Assembly: GCA_018716295.1 (NCBI GenBank)
Contig: DVKC01000030.1
Location: forward strand, 97,596 to 161,595
Reading direction: 5' to 3'
Origin: Candidatus Avimuribaculum pullicola
GTDB taxonomy: Bacteria > Bacteroidota > Bacteroidia > Bacteroidales > Muribaculaceae
DNA: 64,000 nucleotides
Shown piece by piece: positions 46,851 through 55,687 of this stretch. The position numbers were made by a program, and so were the translations under genes. The notes beneath the pieces are model-generated. The model ran no database searches. It was not told where the DNA came from and worked only from the letters and a program-made list of their open reading frames with translations. The first letter of the stretch is position 1, and every line of letters begins with the position of its first letter.

Positions 46851-46948
46851 GCTTGTGATTTGCGGCAAAGTTGCAATCTTAGACGTTAATAGCTCTCTCG
46901 TTATCGCTCCATTAATGCATAATGTGTGATAATTACATTACAAATGTA
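46851..46948 (-). promoter_or_regulatory. Candidate promoter/operator region of the sigma-headed operon
   Basis: On the minus strand TACATTTG (complement of 46941-46948) fits a -7 box but lacks a well-spaced TTG. Nearer the gene CAACTTTG overlaps a small inverted repeat GCCGC...GCGGC (46851-46869). Which is used is unclear; an ECF-specific promoter may not match the housekeeping consensus. Confidence 0.3.
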
Positions 46949-47053
46949 GCGAACAGTACGCAAAAAACCTCTGAAAGAATATTAAAGATTGCAAAAGTCG
47001 CCGCCCCCCTTTTGCACATACCCACCCTCCATTCCCTATTGCAATAATCAGCA

Positions 47054-47935
47054 TCATCTTAGTGCGATTTGCTTCCATGCTTTGATAAGACTTACCACGG
47101 CTCGGTACTGGTCGATGAAATCAGTCGCACCATACACTTTTTCGACTTCGGCTTCAAATTCTTCAATCGTAACTGGCGGATAAGGCAGCTCAATCAACGA
47201 AGGTGCATGCACTACCCTGATGGTTTTATTTTCAGTAACAAAAGCAGTCACTGAATAGCTATTGCCATTTACGTTAGATTCGCGATGCAGGTTGCCGATG
47301 TTCAGATAATCAATGCAGCGCGACACAAGGGCATCGCCACCAATATGCGCATTGCCATTCACTCTCGCTTTGTCGCCTATACGAGCTGCGCCATATAAAA
47401 ACGCATTGCCAAACACTTCGGCAGTTTCCGATACTTCGGCATTCCCCGTAACCAGAGCCCCGCCGCACACCTCAGCATCACCCGAAATTCGGGCATTCCC
47501 CGACACTTGTGCATTGCCATACACCATCGCATAGTCGTCCACTTGTGCGTAACCCGAAATCCATGCTTTCCCATACACCTGTGCATAACCCGATATCTGG
47601 GCGCGGTCTTTTACTTTGGAATTGTCTTTTATTATCGCTCTATCGCTCACTATGGCATTGCCGTAAATCAATGCGTTGCCCGAAATGCGAGCCTCGCCAC
47701 GCACACAAGCATTACCGACCACAAGCGCGTCGTCTTCCACTACAGCATCGCCCATCACCATGGCATCATCAGCCACCCATGCATTGCCGTCGTGGCTAAG
47801 ATTGCCTTCATGCTCTATGTACCCACCAGGTGCTCCAGGGTGCAATCTGCTAAAAAATCTTGCACATTCTATCCTATGCAATTGTCTTCCATCTACCGTG
47901 ATGCAGTCATCGGTCAAAACATATTTCCTATTCAT
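47054..47935 (-). CDS. Left-handed beta-helix (hexapeptide-repeat-like) protein
   Basis: 293 aa from ATG 47935 (M-N-R-K-Y-V-L-T-D-D). After P-G-A-P-G-G-Y-I-E-H-E-G-N-L-S there are about 20 short turns such as G-N-A-x-V/I-x-G/D-x-A (residues about 60-225), forming a regular solenoid. It ends in a 60-residue helical tail. The N-terminal signature resembles the YdcK/phage-associated 'P-G-G-x-x-E-x-E-x-N-L-S' repeat proteins. No catalytic His is evident for an acyltransferase; likely structural or binding. Located between the sigma-headed operon and the metallopeptidase gene on the same strand. Confidence 0.75.
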   Translation of the reverse strand: MNRKYVLTDDCITVDGRQLHRIECARFFSRLHPGAPGGYIEHEGNLSHDGNAWVADDAMVMGDAVVEDDALVVGNACVRGEARISGNALIYGNAIVSDRAIIKDNSKVKDRAQISGYAQVYGKAWISGYAQVDDYAMVYGNAQVSGNARISGDAEVCGGALVTGNAEVSETAEVFGNAFLYGAARIGDKARVNGNAHIGGDALVSRCIDYLNIGNLHRESNVNGNSYSVTAFVTENKTIRVVHAPSLIELPYPPVTIEEFEAEVEKVYGATDFIDQYRAVVSLIKAWKQIALR

Positions 47936-47991
47936 AAGCGTATAATATTTATTTAGCGGCTTATACTGGGAATATCCCCAAAAGCCACGCA

Positions 47992-47999
47992 CAAAATTA
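47992..47999 (-). promoter_or_regulatory. -7 box (TAATTTTG) of the beta-helix gene
   Basis: Complement reads TAATTTTG, 57 bp before the ATG at 47935. The spacing to an upstream TTTG is only 14 bp, so the call is tentative. Confidence 0.35.
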
Positions 48000-48048
48000 C
48001 CGCCACCTTGTGCCAAACCACGGCATATCTAACTTATAATTATTGATG

Positions 48049-48867
48049 TCAAAACGATTCGTCCGTGTAATTCACGCCGTATAGTTGGGCATATTCTTTG
48101 ACCAAGCCCTCTTCATTGCATTCTTGCAACTTCTTTCTGATTATTTTCCTTAACTTAGGGCATACTAATAAATGAAATGTCGCCCAATGCTGCAACTTGA
48201 AAATTTCGACCGACTCGCGAGCCATGCACCCATGTAGCATCCATTCCTGCGGCAAGCGATACTCATTGCCTTTAACGACTAATTGGGGATTCCATTTTGA
48301 TATACGCCTCGTCCACCCATCGTAATCCCGTTCCACAAGTGCAGCTTCCCTCAATTTCTGCTCAAACAGTTTCCAAAATTCAGCCTTATGATTGTGATGA
48401 ACCGTATGGCACAATTCATGGATAATCGTACTATAAATACGTTTCTCATTTCCAAACAACAAATAGAAAAAATCAAACTCCACGCAGTTGTCTTCACAAT
48501 CGCAACACGCCAAAGCATTGTGACGATGCCATTTACACGGCACTCGTGTGCCATTGTAATGTTCAAAGCCGAGCTTGCGTGCATATCTGTTCACTTCGCA
48601 GGGCAGGTATTTGGCGGCAGCCATATACAGATGCAAGAATGTTTCCTTGGGTATCTTCCTCACTGTCCCATAAAACAGCCTTTTGTCCTTCAAGCCGAAA
48701 ACTTTCGACTTCGGCCCACCAATTCCTAAAAATGTACCATTATGGTTTTCGTAAAAATTGGTTACTATATTCTCGTGATGCCAACACTTCCTTGCGGTAT
48801 CGGCCAAGTGGCCGAGAAGGTTCGTGCGGCATTCCAAAAACCCTTGCCACGATTTGATTTGTTCCAT
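48049..48867 (-). CDS. YgjP/SprT-like zinc metallopeptidase-fold protein
   Basis: 272 aa from ATG 48867 (M-E-Q-I-K-S-W-Q-G-F); an ATG at 48894 is also possible. The zinc motif is H-E-L-C-H-T-V-H-H-N-H-K-A-E-F-W, which matches the YgjP-like HExxH-x6-N-H pattern. A Cys-rich segment C-C-D-C-E-D-N-C precedes it. The C-terminus has a basic helical region. No signal peptide. Substrate unknown. Confidence 0.72.
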   Translation of the reverse strand: MEQIKSWQGFLECRTNLLGHLADTARKCWHHENIVTNFYENHNGTFLGIGGPKSKVFGLKDKRLFYGTVRKIPKETFLHLYMAAAKYLPCEVNRYARKLGFEHYNGTRVPCKWHRHNALACCDCEDNCVEFDFFYLLFGNEKRIYSTIIHELCHTVHHNHKAEFWKLFEQKLREAALVERDYDGWTRRISKWNPQLVVKGNEYRLPQEWMLHGCMARESVEIFKLQHWATFHLLVCPKLRKIIRKKLQECNEEGLVKEYAQLYGVNYTDESF

Positions 48868-48929
48868 ATCAGTTTTTGCCGCAAAATAAGGCATGGCATA
48901 CGCCAAATTGCCGCACAAGCCAGTGCATG

Positions 48930-51401
48930 TTACACGGGATCGACATCGAAGTAGAGTTGTGTGGATTTCATGCGGCTGTCGGCGTTTATCATGTTTTCGT
49001 ATATCATGCGCAGGATTTGTTTCACTTTGCTCATCGAGGCAGAATTTTCCATTTTAAGCACGATTTGGCGAATGTATTTGTTCTGGATGCGGCGCACCGC
49101 CGGGGCTTCGGGACCCAGCACACGGTGCTTGAACACCTGCCTCATCATGTTGCTCATGCGCACGGCCATTTCACCGACTACAGCATCATCGGTATGCTTG
49201 AGGTAAACGTTGATAATCTTGGTGAATGGTGGGTAACCATATCGCTCACGTTCGGCTATTTCGTCGGCATAGAAGCCTTTGTAGTCGTGCGAGGTGACGA
49301 AGCGTATCACAGGATTTTCGGTGTCGTAGGCTTGGATTAGCACTTGTCCTTGTTTGCCTTTGCGTCCAGCGCGTCCAGCCACCTGCTCCATCATGTTGAA
49401 AGCCCTTTCATGTGCCAGGAAGTCGGGGAAATTTATCATTGTGTCGGCATTGAGTATTCCCACAGTGCTTACTCCAGCAAAGTCGAGTCCCTTGGTCACC
49501 ATTTGTGTGCCGACAAGTATGTCGGACTTATGTGCCGAGAAGTCGTCGATGATTTTTTCATAGCTGTTTTTATTGCGTGTGGTATCAAGATCCATGCGTG
49601 CAATCTTGTTATCGGGAAACAGTTCGGCTATGCCGTCTTCTACCCGCTCGGTGCCGAATCCTGCAACTTCGATTGTCGGTTGCCCGCAAGCGGGACACAC
49701 CGTGGGAAGTGACATTGAAAATCCGCAATAGTGGCAACTGAGGTTGTTGACATGCTTGTGATAGGTGAGCGACACGTCGCAATTCTCGCATCGGGGCACC
49801 CAGCCACATTGGTGGCAAATCACCATTGGGGCGTATCCGCGGCGGTTTTGGAACAAAATCACTTGATTGCCAGCTTTCAATGATTCTCGGCATACACTTA
49901 GCAGTGCATTGGAGAAGAAACCGTTCATTTCGTGGCGGCGGCGCGCGTCTTTTATGTCGATTACATCGACTTGAGGCATTTCTATGCCTTCATAGCGGGT
50001 GGGCATTTCCACAAGTCCGAATTTCCCAGTCACAGCTTTGTAGTAAGTTTCAATGGCTGGTGTTGCCGAGCCTAATAGGCTCTTTGCGCCATGCATCGAA
50101 GCGAGCATCATAGCCACATTGCGCCCGTTGTAGCGTGGGGCTGGGTCTTGTTGCTTGTAGCTGGTGTCGTGCTCTTCATCGATGATTACCAATCCAAGGT
50201 TGGAGAAAGGCAGAAATACCGATGAGCGTACACCGATGATGAGGCACGGTTCGTTGCTGCTGAGCAATTTTTTCCAGGCATCGACTCGTTCGTTGTCCGA
50301 GAATTTAGAGTGATAGATGATAAGTCGGTCGCCAAACACACGGTGCATACGTTGCGTAAGCTGCGTTGTAAGTGCAATCTCGGGTACAAGGTATAGCACC
50401 TGCTTTTTTATTTTGAGCATTTGGTCGATGAGGTGCATATACACCGATGTTTTCCCGCTTGAGGTGACACCATGCAGCAGTACTGCCGATTTGGAGTGGA
50501 AGTGTTCGAGTATTTGCCGTAATGCGCGATTTTGTTCGTCGGTGAGGATTGGCAAGTCGGCGCGAGTTTCGGCCGAGAACGCATATCGGTTGATTTCTTT
50601 TTTGTAGATTTTAAACAAACCTTTTTTGATGGCTGCAGCCAGCATTGGTTGTGTGGCTTCGGCACGGGCGAGCAGCACCGATTTTTTTACTTCGGTGTGG
50701 TTTTGTGGCTTTTGCAGCCAGTGTGACAGGTCGATGAATGCAAGCAGCAGTTGCTCTTGCCTTTTCGACCGTCCGGCCAAGTCAAACAAGTGGTGCAAAC
50801 CGTCGTTGTCGCCAGGCTGGATTGTCAGAGTGACGAAAGTTTCGGTTTTTGGACGGTAAGTATCAATTACTTTTTCAGAAACGAAGATTGCTTCCTTTTC
50901 GAGCATTCGGCTCACAGTGGCTTCTATGTTGCGAAATCCTGTGGAGCGGGTTATTTCGCCTAACTGTACACGGTCGCGGCACGAAATCATGTCGAAAATC
51001 ACTCGTTCACGTTCTTTCAGAGTGCATTCGTCGGTTTCTTCAAAATCGGGGTTGACGCTTACCCATGTTTCACTTTCGATTTTCAACCCCGATGGGACTG
51101 CGGCTTTGTAAACGTCGCCCAACGGACATAGGTAATAATCGGCAATCCAGTCCCACAACTTCAGTTGCGGGTGCCGTAGCAATGGAGAGTCGTCAAGTAC
51201 CGAAAGTAATTCTTTTACTTCGTATCCAGTGGGTTGTACGTTATGCAACATGCGCACGATAGCCGTGTAGTATTTTTTCCGTCCAAACTGGACAAGCACC
51301 CGGCTTCCTACTTTTACCATTTCTTCCATGGTGGGAGGAACGGCATAAGTGTAGGTGTTGTATATAGGCAGGGGCAATATTACTTCGGCAAATTGTGGCA
51401 T
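48930..51401 (-). CDS. priA: Primosomal protein N' (replication restart helicase)
   Basis: 3'-5' helicase that reloads the replisome at stalled forks. Starts at ATG 51401 (M-P-Q-F-A-E-V-I-L-P-L-P-I); the frame is open further to 51722 but that part is low-complexity and overlaps the divergent promoter region. It contains the PriA DNA-binding N-domain, Walker A G-V-T-S-S-G-K-T, D-E-E-H, zinc-binding Cys pairs (C-H-Q-C-G, C-E-N-C, C-H-Y-C-G, C-P-A-C-G) and the C-terminal domain. 823 aa. Confidence 0.95.
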   Translation of the reverse strand: MPQFAEVILPLPIYNTYTYAVPPTMEEMVKVGSRVLVQFGRKKYYTAIVRMLHNVQPTGYEVKELLSVLDDSPLLRHPQLKLWDWIADYYLCPLGDVYKAAVPSGLKIESETWVSVNPDFEETDECTLKERERVIFDMISCRDRVQLGEITRSTGFRNIEATVSRMLEKEAIFVSEKVIDTYRPKTETFVTLTIQPGDNDGLHHLFDLAGRSKRQEQLLLAFIDLSHWLQKPQNHTEVKKSVLLARAEATQPMLAAAIKKGLFKIYKKEINRYAFSAETRADLPILTDEQNRALRQILEHFHSKSAVLLHGVTSSGKTSVYMHLIDQMLKIKKQVLYLVPEIALTTQLTQRMHRVFGDRLIIYHSKFSDNERVDAWKKLLSSNEPCLIIGVRSSVFLPFSNLGLVIIDEEHDTSYKQQDPAPRYNGRNVAMMLASMHGAKSLLGSATPAIETYYKAVTGKFGLVEMPTRYEGIEMPQVDVIDIKDARRRHEMNGFFSNALLSVCRESLKAGNQVILFQNRRGYAPMVICHQCGWVPRCENCDVSLTYHKHVNNLSCHYCGFSMSLPTVCPACGQPTIEVAGFGTERVEDGIAELFPDNKIARMDLDTTRNKNSYEKIIDDFSAHKSDILVGTQMVTKGLDFAGVSTVGILNADTMINFPDFLAHERAFNMMEQVAGRAGRKGKQGQVLIQAYDTENPVIRFVTSHDYKGFYADEIAERERYGYPPFTKIINVYLKHTDDAVVGEMAVRMSNMMRQVFKHRVLGPEAPAVRRIQNKYIRQIVLKMENSASMSKVKQILRMIYENMINADSRMKSTQLYFDVDPV

Positions 51402-51428
51402 ATCTAATTCTGTGATAAAAAACGTAAG

Positions 51429-51436
51429 CAAACATA
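51429..51436 (-). promoter_or_regulatory. -7 box (TATGTTTG) of priA
   Basis: Complement reads TATGTTTG, 27 bp upstream of the priA ATG. No clear -33 TTG. Confidence 0.4.
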
Positions 51437-51606
51437 CGCAAAAAATCTCGTTTGCTATCATTGTTCGACAAATAATTTCGTAGCAGGTTGTAGAAATCTG
51501 CAAGAGGTGAATTATGGAGTTTGGAAATATGTATGCCTTTTTGTGGGTCTGTTTCGTGGATTTTTTGTAACTTGCCGCATCTTTAATGTGAAAATGTGAA
51601 TTATCA

Positions 51607-52809
51607 ATGAAAACATATTTAGTGACTGGCGGCGCTGGTTTCATAGGTTCTAATTTTGTGCAATATATCATTGACAAGCATGGTATTGACAGATTGCGCA
51701 TAATTGTGCTTGACCTGCTCACTTACGCTGGCAATTTGAAAAACATAGAAAAGGAACTTGAGTTGCCGTGTGTGGATTTTGTAAAAGGCGACATTGGCGA
51801 TGCCCAGCTTGTGGGAGAAATTTTCGACAAGTATGATATTGACTATGTTGTTAATTTTGCAGCCGAGAGCCATGTTGACCGTAGTATAACCAATCCCCGT
51901 TTGTTTCTTGAAACCAATATAATAGGGACACAAAACCTACTTGAAGCAGCTCGTCGCGCATGGTATGTAGGCAAGGGAAATGATGGCAAGATGGAATATG
52001 CCATTGGCAAGAAATTCTTGCAGATATCCACCGATGAGGTTTATGGCTCGCTTGAACAAGATTATACTACTCCACAACTGTTGCATCTCGATGAACAATT
52101 GAAGCAAGTGGTGGCAAACCGTAAAAATCTGAAGACATTCGGCAAGCACTTCTTTACAGAGGGAACCCCCATTTCACCGCGTTCGCCATACTCGGTGTCA
52201 AAAGCAAGTGCCGACATGCTTGTACTTGCTTATCATGAAACGTATGGATTGCCAGTGAATATAACCCGTTGTAGCAACAATTACGGTGCATACCAGTTCC
52301 CCGAGAAGTTGATACCATTGATGATAAAAAATATCCTTGAAGGGAAGAAGTTGCCAGTGTATGGCTCGGGAATGAATGTGCGTGACTGGCTATATGTGGC
52401 CGACCACTGCAAGGCTATCGATGCCGTGCTTGATGGTGGTAGGATAGGCGAGGTCTATAACATAGGTGGCTTTAACGAGGAATGCAATATCAACATAGTG
52501 AAGCTGCTGATAAGTACAATACGCAACATTATGGATAGCGAGCCTCAATATTGCAAGTTGCTCAAGTGCCAAGTGGAAGATATAAACGACAACTTGATAG
52601 AACATGTCACCGACCGTCTTGGTCATGACAAACGTTACGCCATCGACCCTACAAAGATTGCTACAGAACTTGGATGGTATCCCGAAACACCGTTTGAAAT
52701 TGGCATTGTGGACACAATACGTTGGTATCTCGACAATCAACAGTGGGTGGAAAATGTCACGAGCGGCGATTATCAGCGATATTACGAAGAAATGTATGGA
52801 AATCGATAA
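51607..52809 (+). CDS. rfbB: dTDP-glucose 4,6-dehydratase
   Basis: Converts dTDP-glucose to dTDP-4-keto-6-deoxyglucose. Rossmann motif [20 protein letters not shown], and the catalytic Y-S-V-S-K. 400 aa, longer than the usual 350 because of an insertion near residues 110-125 and 155-180. Its intermediate feeds both rhamnose (rfbD elsewhere) and the amino sugar made by the following genes. First gene of a five- or six-gene operon. Confidence 0.94.
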   Translation: MKTYLVTGGAGFIGSNFVQYIIDKHGIDRLRIIVLDLLTYAGNLKNIEKELELPCVDFVKGDIGDAQLVGEIFDKYDIDYVVNFAAESHVDRSITNPRLFLETNIIGTQNLLEAARRAWYVGKGNDGKMEYAIGKKFLQISTDEVYGSLEQDYTTPQLLHLDEQLKQVVANRKNLKTFGKHFFTEGTPISPRSPYSVSKASADMLVLAYHETYGLPVNITRCSNNYGAYQFPEKLIPLMIKNILEGKKLPVYGSGMNVRDWLYVADHCKAIDAVLDGGRIGEVYNIGGFNEECNINIVKLLISTIRNIMDSEPQYCKLLKCQVEDINDNLIEHVTDRLGHDKRYAIDPTKIATELGWYPETPFEIGIVDTIRWYLDNQQWVENVTSGDYQRYYEEMYGNR

Positions 52810-52832
52810 AAAACGACAGGCTGTATAAGTAT

Positions 52833-53717
52833 ATGAAAGGAATAGTATTGGCAGGTGGTGCAGGAACACGGCTCTATCCGACCACGAAAGGTATATCAAA
52901 ACAACTTATACCGTTGTATGACAAGCCGATGGTGTATTATCCAATATCGGTACTGATGCTTGCTGGTATAAAGGATATTTTGCTTATTTCCACTCCCGAA
53001 GATTTGCCGGCGTTCAAGCGTCTGCTTGGCGACGGAACTGCAATAGGTGTTAACTTCAGTTATGCCGAACAACCATCGCCTGATGGACTTGCCCAGGCAT
53101 TTATAATAGGCGAAGAGTTCATTGGCAACGATGATGTATGCCTGGTGCTTGGTGATAATATTTTTTATGGGCAAAGTTTTACACGAATGCTTGAAGAAGC
53201 CCGTGAAAGAGCAATGAGGGAGCGTAAGGCCACGCTGTTTGCCTATGCTGTGAAAGATCCCAATCGATATGGAGTGGTGGCATTTGATGATGATGGCATG
53301 GTGACTTCGATAGAAGAAAAGCCCGAGAAGCCAAAATCGAATTATGCTGTCACGGGACTATATTTTTATTCAAATGATGTGGTGCAGATTGCCAAGGGTG
53401 TGAAACCGTCGGCTCGTGGCGAACTTGAAATAACATCGGTCAACCAAGCCTATCTTGAGCAGGGACGGACATTTGTGCAGACACTCGGGCGCGGCTTTTC
53501 GTGGCTTGATACTGGCACGGTCGATTCGATGCTTGAAGCTGCAAATTTTATCCAAACTATCCAAAATCGCCAAGGATTCATGGTGGCTTCGCTTGAAGAG
53601 GTCGCTTACAGGAAAGGGTGGATAGGGGCCGAGCAATTGAAGGCTGTGGCAGAACCAATGAAGAAAAATTCCTATGGTGACTATTTGATAAGACTTGCCA
53701 ATGGAGAAATTAAGTGA
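52833..53717 (+). CDS. rfbA: Glucose-1-phosphate thymidylyltransferase
   Basis: Makes dTDP-glucose from dTTP and glucose-1-phosphate. Start ATG 52833 ([16 protein letters not shown]); the longer frame begins inside rfbB. Contains the nucleotidyltransferase signature G-G-x-G-T-R-L-x-P-x-T and Y-D-K-P-M-V-Y-Y-P. 294 aa. 23 bp after rfbB. Confidence 0.96.
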   Translation: MKGIVLAGGAGTRLYPTTKGISKQLIPLYDKPMVYYPISVLMLAGIKDILLISTPEDLPAFKRLLGDGTAIGVNFSYAEQPSPDGLAQAFIIGEEFIGNDDVCLVLGDNIFYGQSFTRMLEEARERAMRERKATLFAYAVKDPNRYGVVAFDDDGMVTSIEEKPEKPKSNYAVTGLYFYSNDVVQIAKGVKPSARGELEITSVNQAYLEQGRTFVQTLGRGFSWLDTGTVDSMLEAANFIQTIQNRQGFMVASLEEVAYRKGWIGAEQLKAVAEPMKKNSYGDYLIRLANGEIK

Positions 53718-54111
53718 GGCAGGCATTGTAGAATTGCCCAAGATTTGTGACCCACGCGGCAACTTGTCGGTTATCGAGGGGATAAAGAATGTGCCGTTTA
53801 AGATTGCCCGTGCCTACTGGATCTATGATGTACCTGCGGGGAAAGTGAGGCATGGCCATGCTTTCAAGACGCAAGACGAATTTATTGTGGCATTGTCGGG
53901 TAGTTTTGATGTGGTGCTCGACGATGGTGTGCAAGTGCGACGCATTCATCTTGCCCGCTCTTACTATGGTATTTATGTCCCGCATCTCACATGGCGGTCG
54001 ATGGATAACTTTTCGACTAATTCGGTCGCGCTTGTCCTTTCGTCGGGAGTGTATGACAGTGATGAATATATAGATGATATTGAGCAATTTAAATTGCTAT
54101 GTGCCAAATGA
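53701..54111 (+). CDS. WxcM/FdtA-like cupin, dTDP-4-keto-6-deoxyhexose isomerase homologue, copy 1
   Basis: Small cupin (136 aa) of the sugar 3,4-ketoisomerase family ([17 protein letters not shown]). In FdtA/QdtA enzymes the active site has an H-x-H pair; here the segment reads G-H-A-F-K, so the second His is Phe. It may be an altered isomerase or a non-catalytic partner of copy 2. Start ATG 53701 overlaps the end of rfbA by 17 bp. Confidence 0.82.
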   Translation: MEKLSEAGIVELPKICDPRGNLSVIEGIKNVPFKIARAYWIYDVPAGKVRHGHAFKTQDEFIVALSGSFDVVLDDGVQVRRIHLARSYYGIYVPHLTWRSMDNFSTNSVALVLSSGVYDSDEYIDDIEQFKLLCAK

Positions 54112-54554
54112 AAATAAAATCACATAACAAGTCGCATGTAGATGATTGCAAGGTTATAACACTTGTCAAGCATCATCATGAAAATGGCAATTTGAGCGTT
54201 GTGGAAAATTTCAATGAACTGCCATTTGAGTTACGCAGGGTTTATTATCTATACGACATACCTGGCGGAGAAGAACGTGGCGGACATTCGCACTATAATT
54301 GCGAGGAATTTATCATTGCAGCCAGCGGCAGCTTTGATATTGTACTTGATGATGGGCATGATCGGCGCATAGTGTCGCTCAACAGGTCGAATGTAGGTCT
54401 GCTGGTACGGCCTGGAATATGGCGTGTATTGAATAATTTCTCCTCGGGAGCCGTGTGCCTTGTTATTGCTTCTGAAGAATTTGACGAGAATGACTATGTG
54501 CGCTCGTATGACGATTTTAAAAGATTAACTTCAAGAAAAATTCATGAAGCGTAA
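54108..54554 (+). CDS. WxcM/FdtA-like cupin, dTDP-4-keto-6-deoxyhexose 3,4-ketoisomerase, copy 2
   Basis: 148-aa cupin paralogue of the preceding protein (N-G-N-L-S-V-V-E, Y-Y-L-Y-D-I-P-G-G). It keeps the H-x-H pair (G-G-H-S-H-Y). Predicted to move the keto group from C4 to C3 so that an aminotransferase can act. Start ATG 54108 overlaps the previous stop as ATGA, and its end overlaps the aminotransferase start by 11 bp. Confidence 0.85.
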   Translation: MKIKSHNKSHVDDCKVITLVKHHHENGNLSVVENFNELPFELRRVYYLYDIPGGEERGGHSHYNCEEFIIAASGSFDIVLDDGHDRRIVSLNRSNVGLLVRPGIWRVLNNFSSGAVCLVIASEEFDENDYVRSYDDFKRLTSRKIHEA

Positions 54555-55680
54555 AATTAAGTTTCTCGACCTTGGAGCTGTGAATGAGCCGTTGATGGAG
54601 CAGCTTGTTGAAGCTGCAAGTGGCGTGGTGCGTTCGGGATGGTATATCAACGGTGAGAATGTGAAGGCTCTTGAACAAGAGTTAGCCCAATATTGCAGCA
54701 CCGAGTGTGCTGTGGCTGTTAGCAATGGGCTTGATGCCTTGCGGTTGATTATAAGGGCATATATTGAACTTGGCGCAATGCAGCCAGGTGACGAAGTGAT
54801 TGTACCTGCCAATACATACATTGCCACTGTGCTTGCCGTGACCGATAATGGCTTGGTGCCAGTGTTGGTTGAGCCTGACCTTGTGACGATGAACCTTGAC
54901 CCATCACTTATCGAACGGTACATTACCAAACGTACACGAGCCATAATGCCAGTACACTTGTATGGGACACCTTGCTGGTCAAGCCAAATTAACGAGTTGG
55001 CACAAAGATATGGCTTAAAAATTATCGAGGACAATGCACAAGCTATAGGAGCGCAAGCAGCTGTTGCCGGACTCAATGGCACGCGTGTAACAGGTTCGCT
55101 GGGGCATGCGGCCGGGCTTAGTTTTTATCCTACCAAAAACCTCGGGGCATTGGGCGACGCTGGGGCTGTCACTACAAATGATAAAGAATTGGCAAGTGTT
55201 GTGCGAGCATTGGCCAATTATGGCTCGGATTACCGTTATCATAACGTGTATTGTGGGTTGAACTGCCGCATGGACGAGATACAGGCTGCAATGTTGAGAG
55301 TGAAGTTAAAACATGTGGATGAGGAAAATTTGCGTCGTGCCAACATGGCTGCCACGTATGACACATTTATAAATAACCCGCAAGTTGTGAAACCAGCTAT
55401 CTTGCCAGGGTGCAAACAGGTGTGGCATCAATATGTGCTGCGAGTTGAAGAGCGTGGTACATTCAGGGCTTACTTGGCCGAAAATGGCATTGAAACAGAT
55501 GTGCTTTATCCCACACCGCCGCATTTGCAGCCGTGCTATATCGCGCAGTATGGTGGTGCATCGTTGCCACGCACGCTTGCATTGGCTGGCAGTGTCGTGA
55601 GTTTGCCCATTTCGGTAAATGTAAAAGAAGACGAAATTCAATATATATGCGAGATCATAAACAAATTTCATTTAAAATAG
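54544..55680 (+). CDS. DegT/DnrJ/EryC1/StrS aminotransferase (dTDP-3-keto sugar, FdtB-like)
   Basis: PLP-dependent sugar aminotransferase, 378 aa. Features: N-G-L-D-A-L near residue 61, D-N-A-Q-A-I-G-A, and the PLP Lys in [13 protein letters not shown]. With the ketoisomerase upstream it should make a dTDP-3-amino-3,6-dideoxyhexose. An N-acetyltransferase (FdtC-like) is not present in the operon. Confidence 0.9.
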   Translation: MKRKIKFLDLGAVNEPLMEQLVEAASGVVRSGWYINGENVKALEQELAQYCSTECAVAVSNGLDALRLIIRAYIELGAMQPGDEVIVPANTYIATVLAVTDNGLVPVLVEPDLVTMNLDPSLIERYITKRTRAIMPVHLYGTPCWSSQINELAQRYGLKIIEDNAQAIGAQAAVAGLNGTRVTGSLGHAAGLSFYPTKNLGALGDAGAVTTNDKELASVVRALANYGSDYRYHNVYCGLNCRMDEIQAAMLRVKLKHVDEENLRRANMAATYDTFINNPQVVKPAILPGCKQVWHQYVLRVEERGTFRAYLAENGIETDVLYPTPPHLQPCYIAQYGGASLPRTLALAGSVVSLPISVNVKEDEIQYICEIINKFHLK

Positions 55681-55687
55681 AAAAACT

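Noticed and set aside
47313..47800. DNA tandem repeat or CRISPR-like array in the beta-helix gene
   Set aside because: The periodicity is at the protein level (short G-N-A turns); the DNA units are diverged and there are no constant repeats with unique spacers.
51402..51722. N-terminal extension of priA
   Set aside because: The frame runs through the divergent promoter region and into rfbB; the family N-terminus M-P-Q-F-A-E-V starts at 51401.
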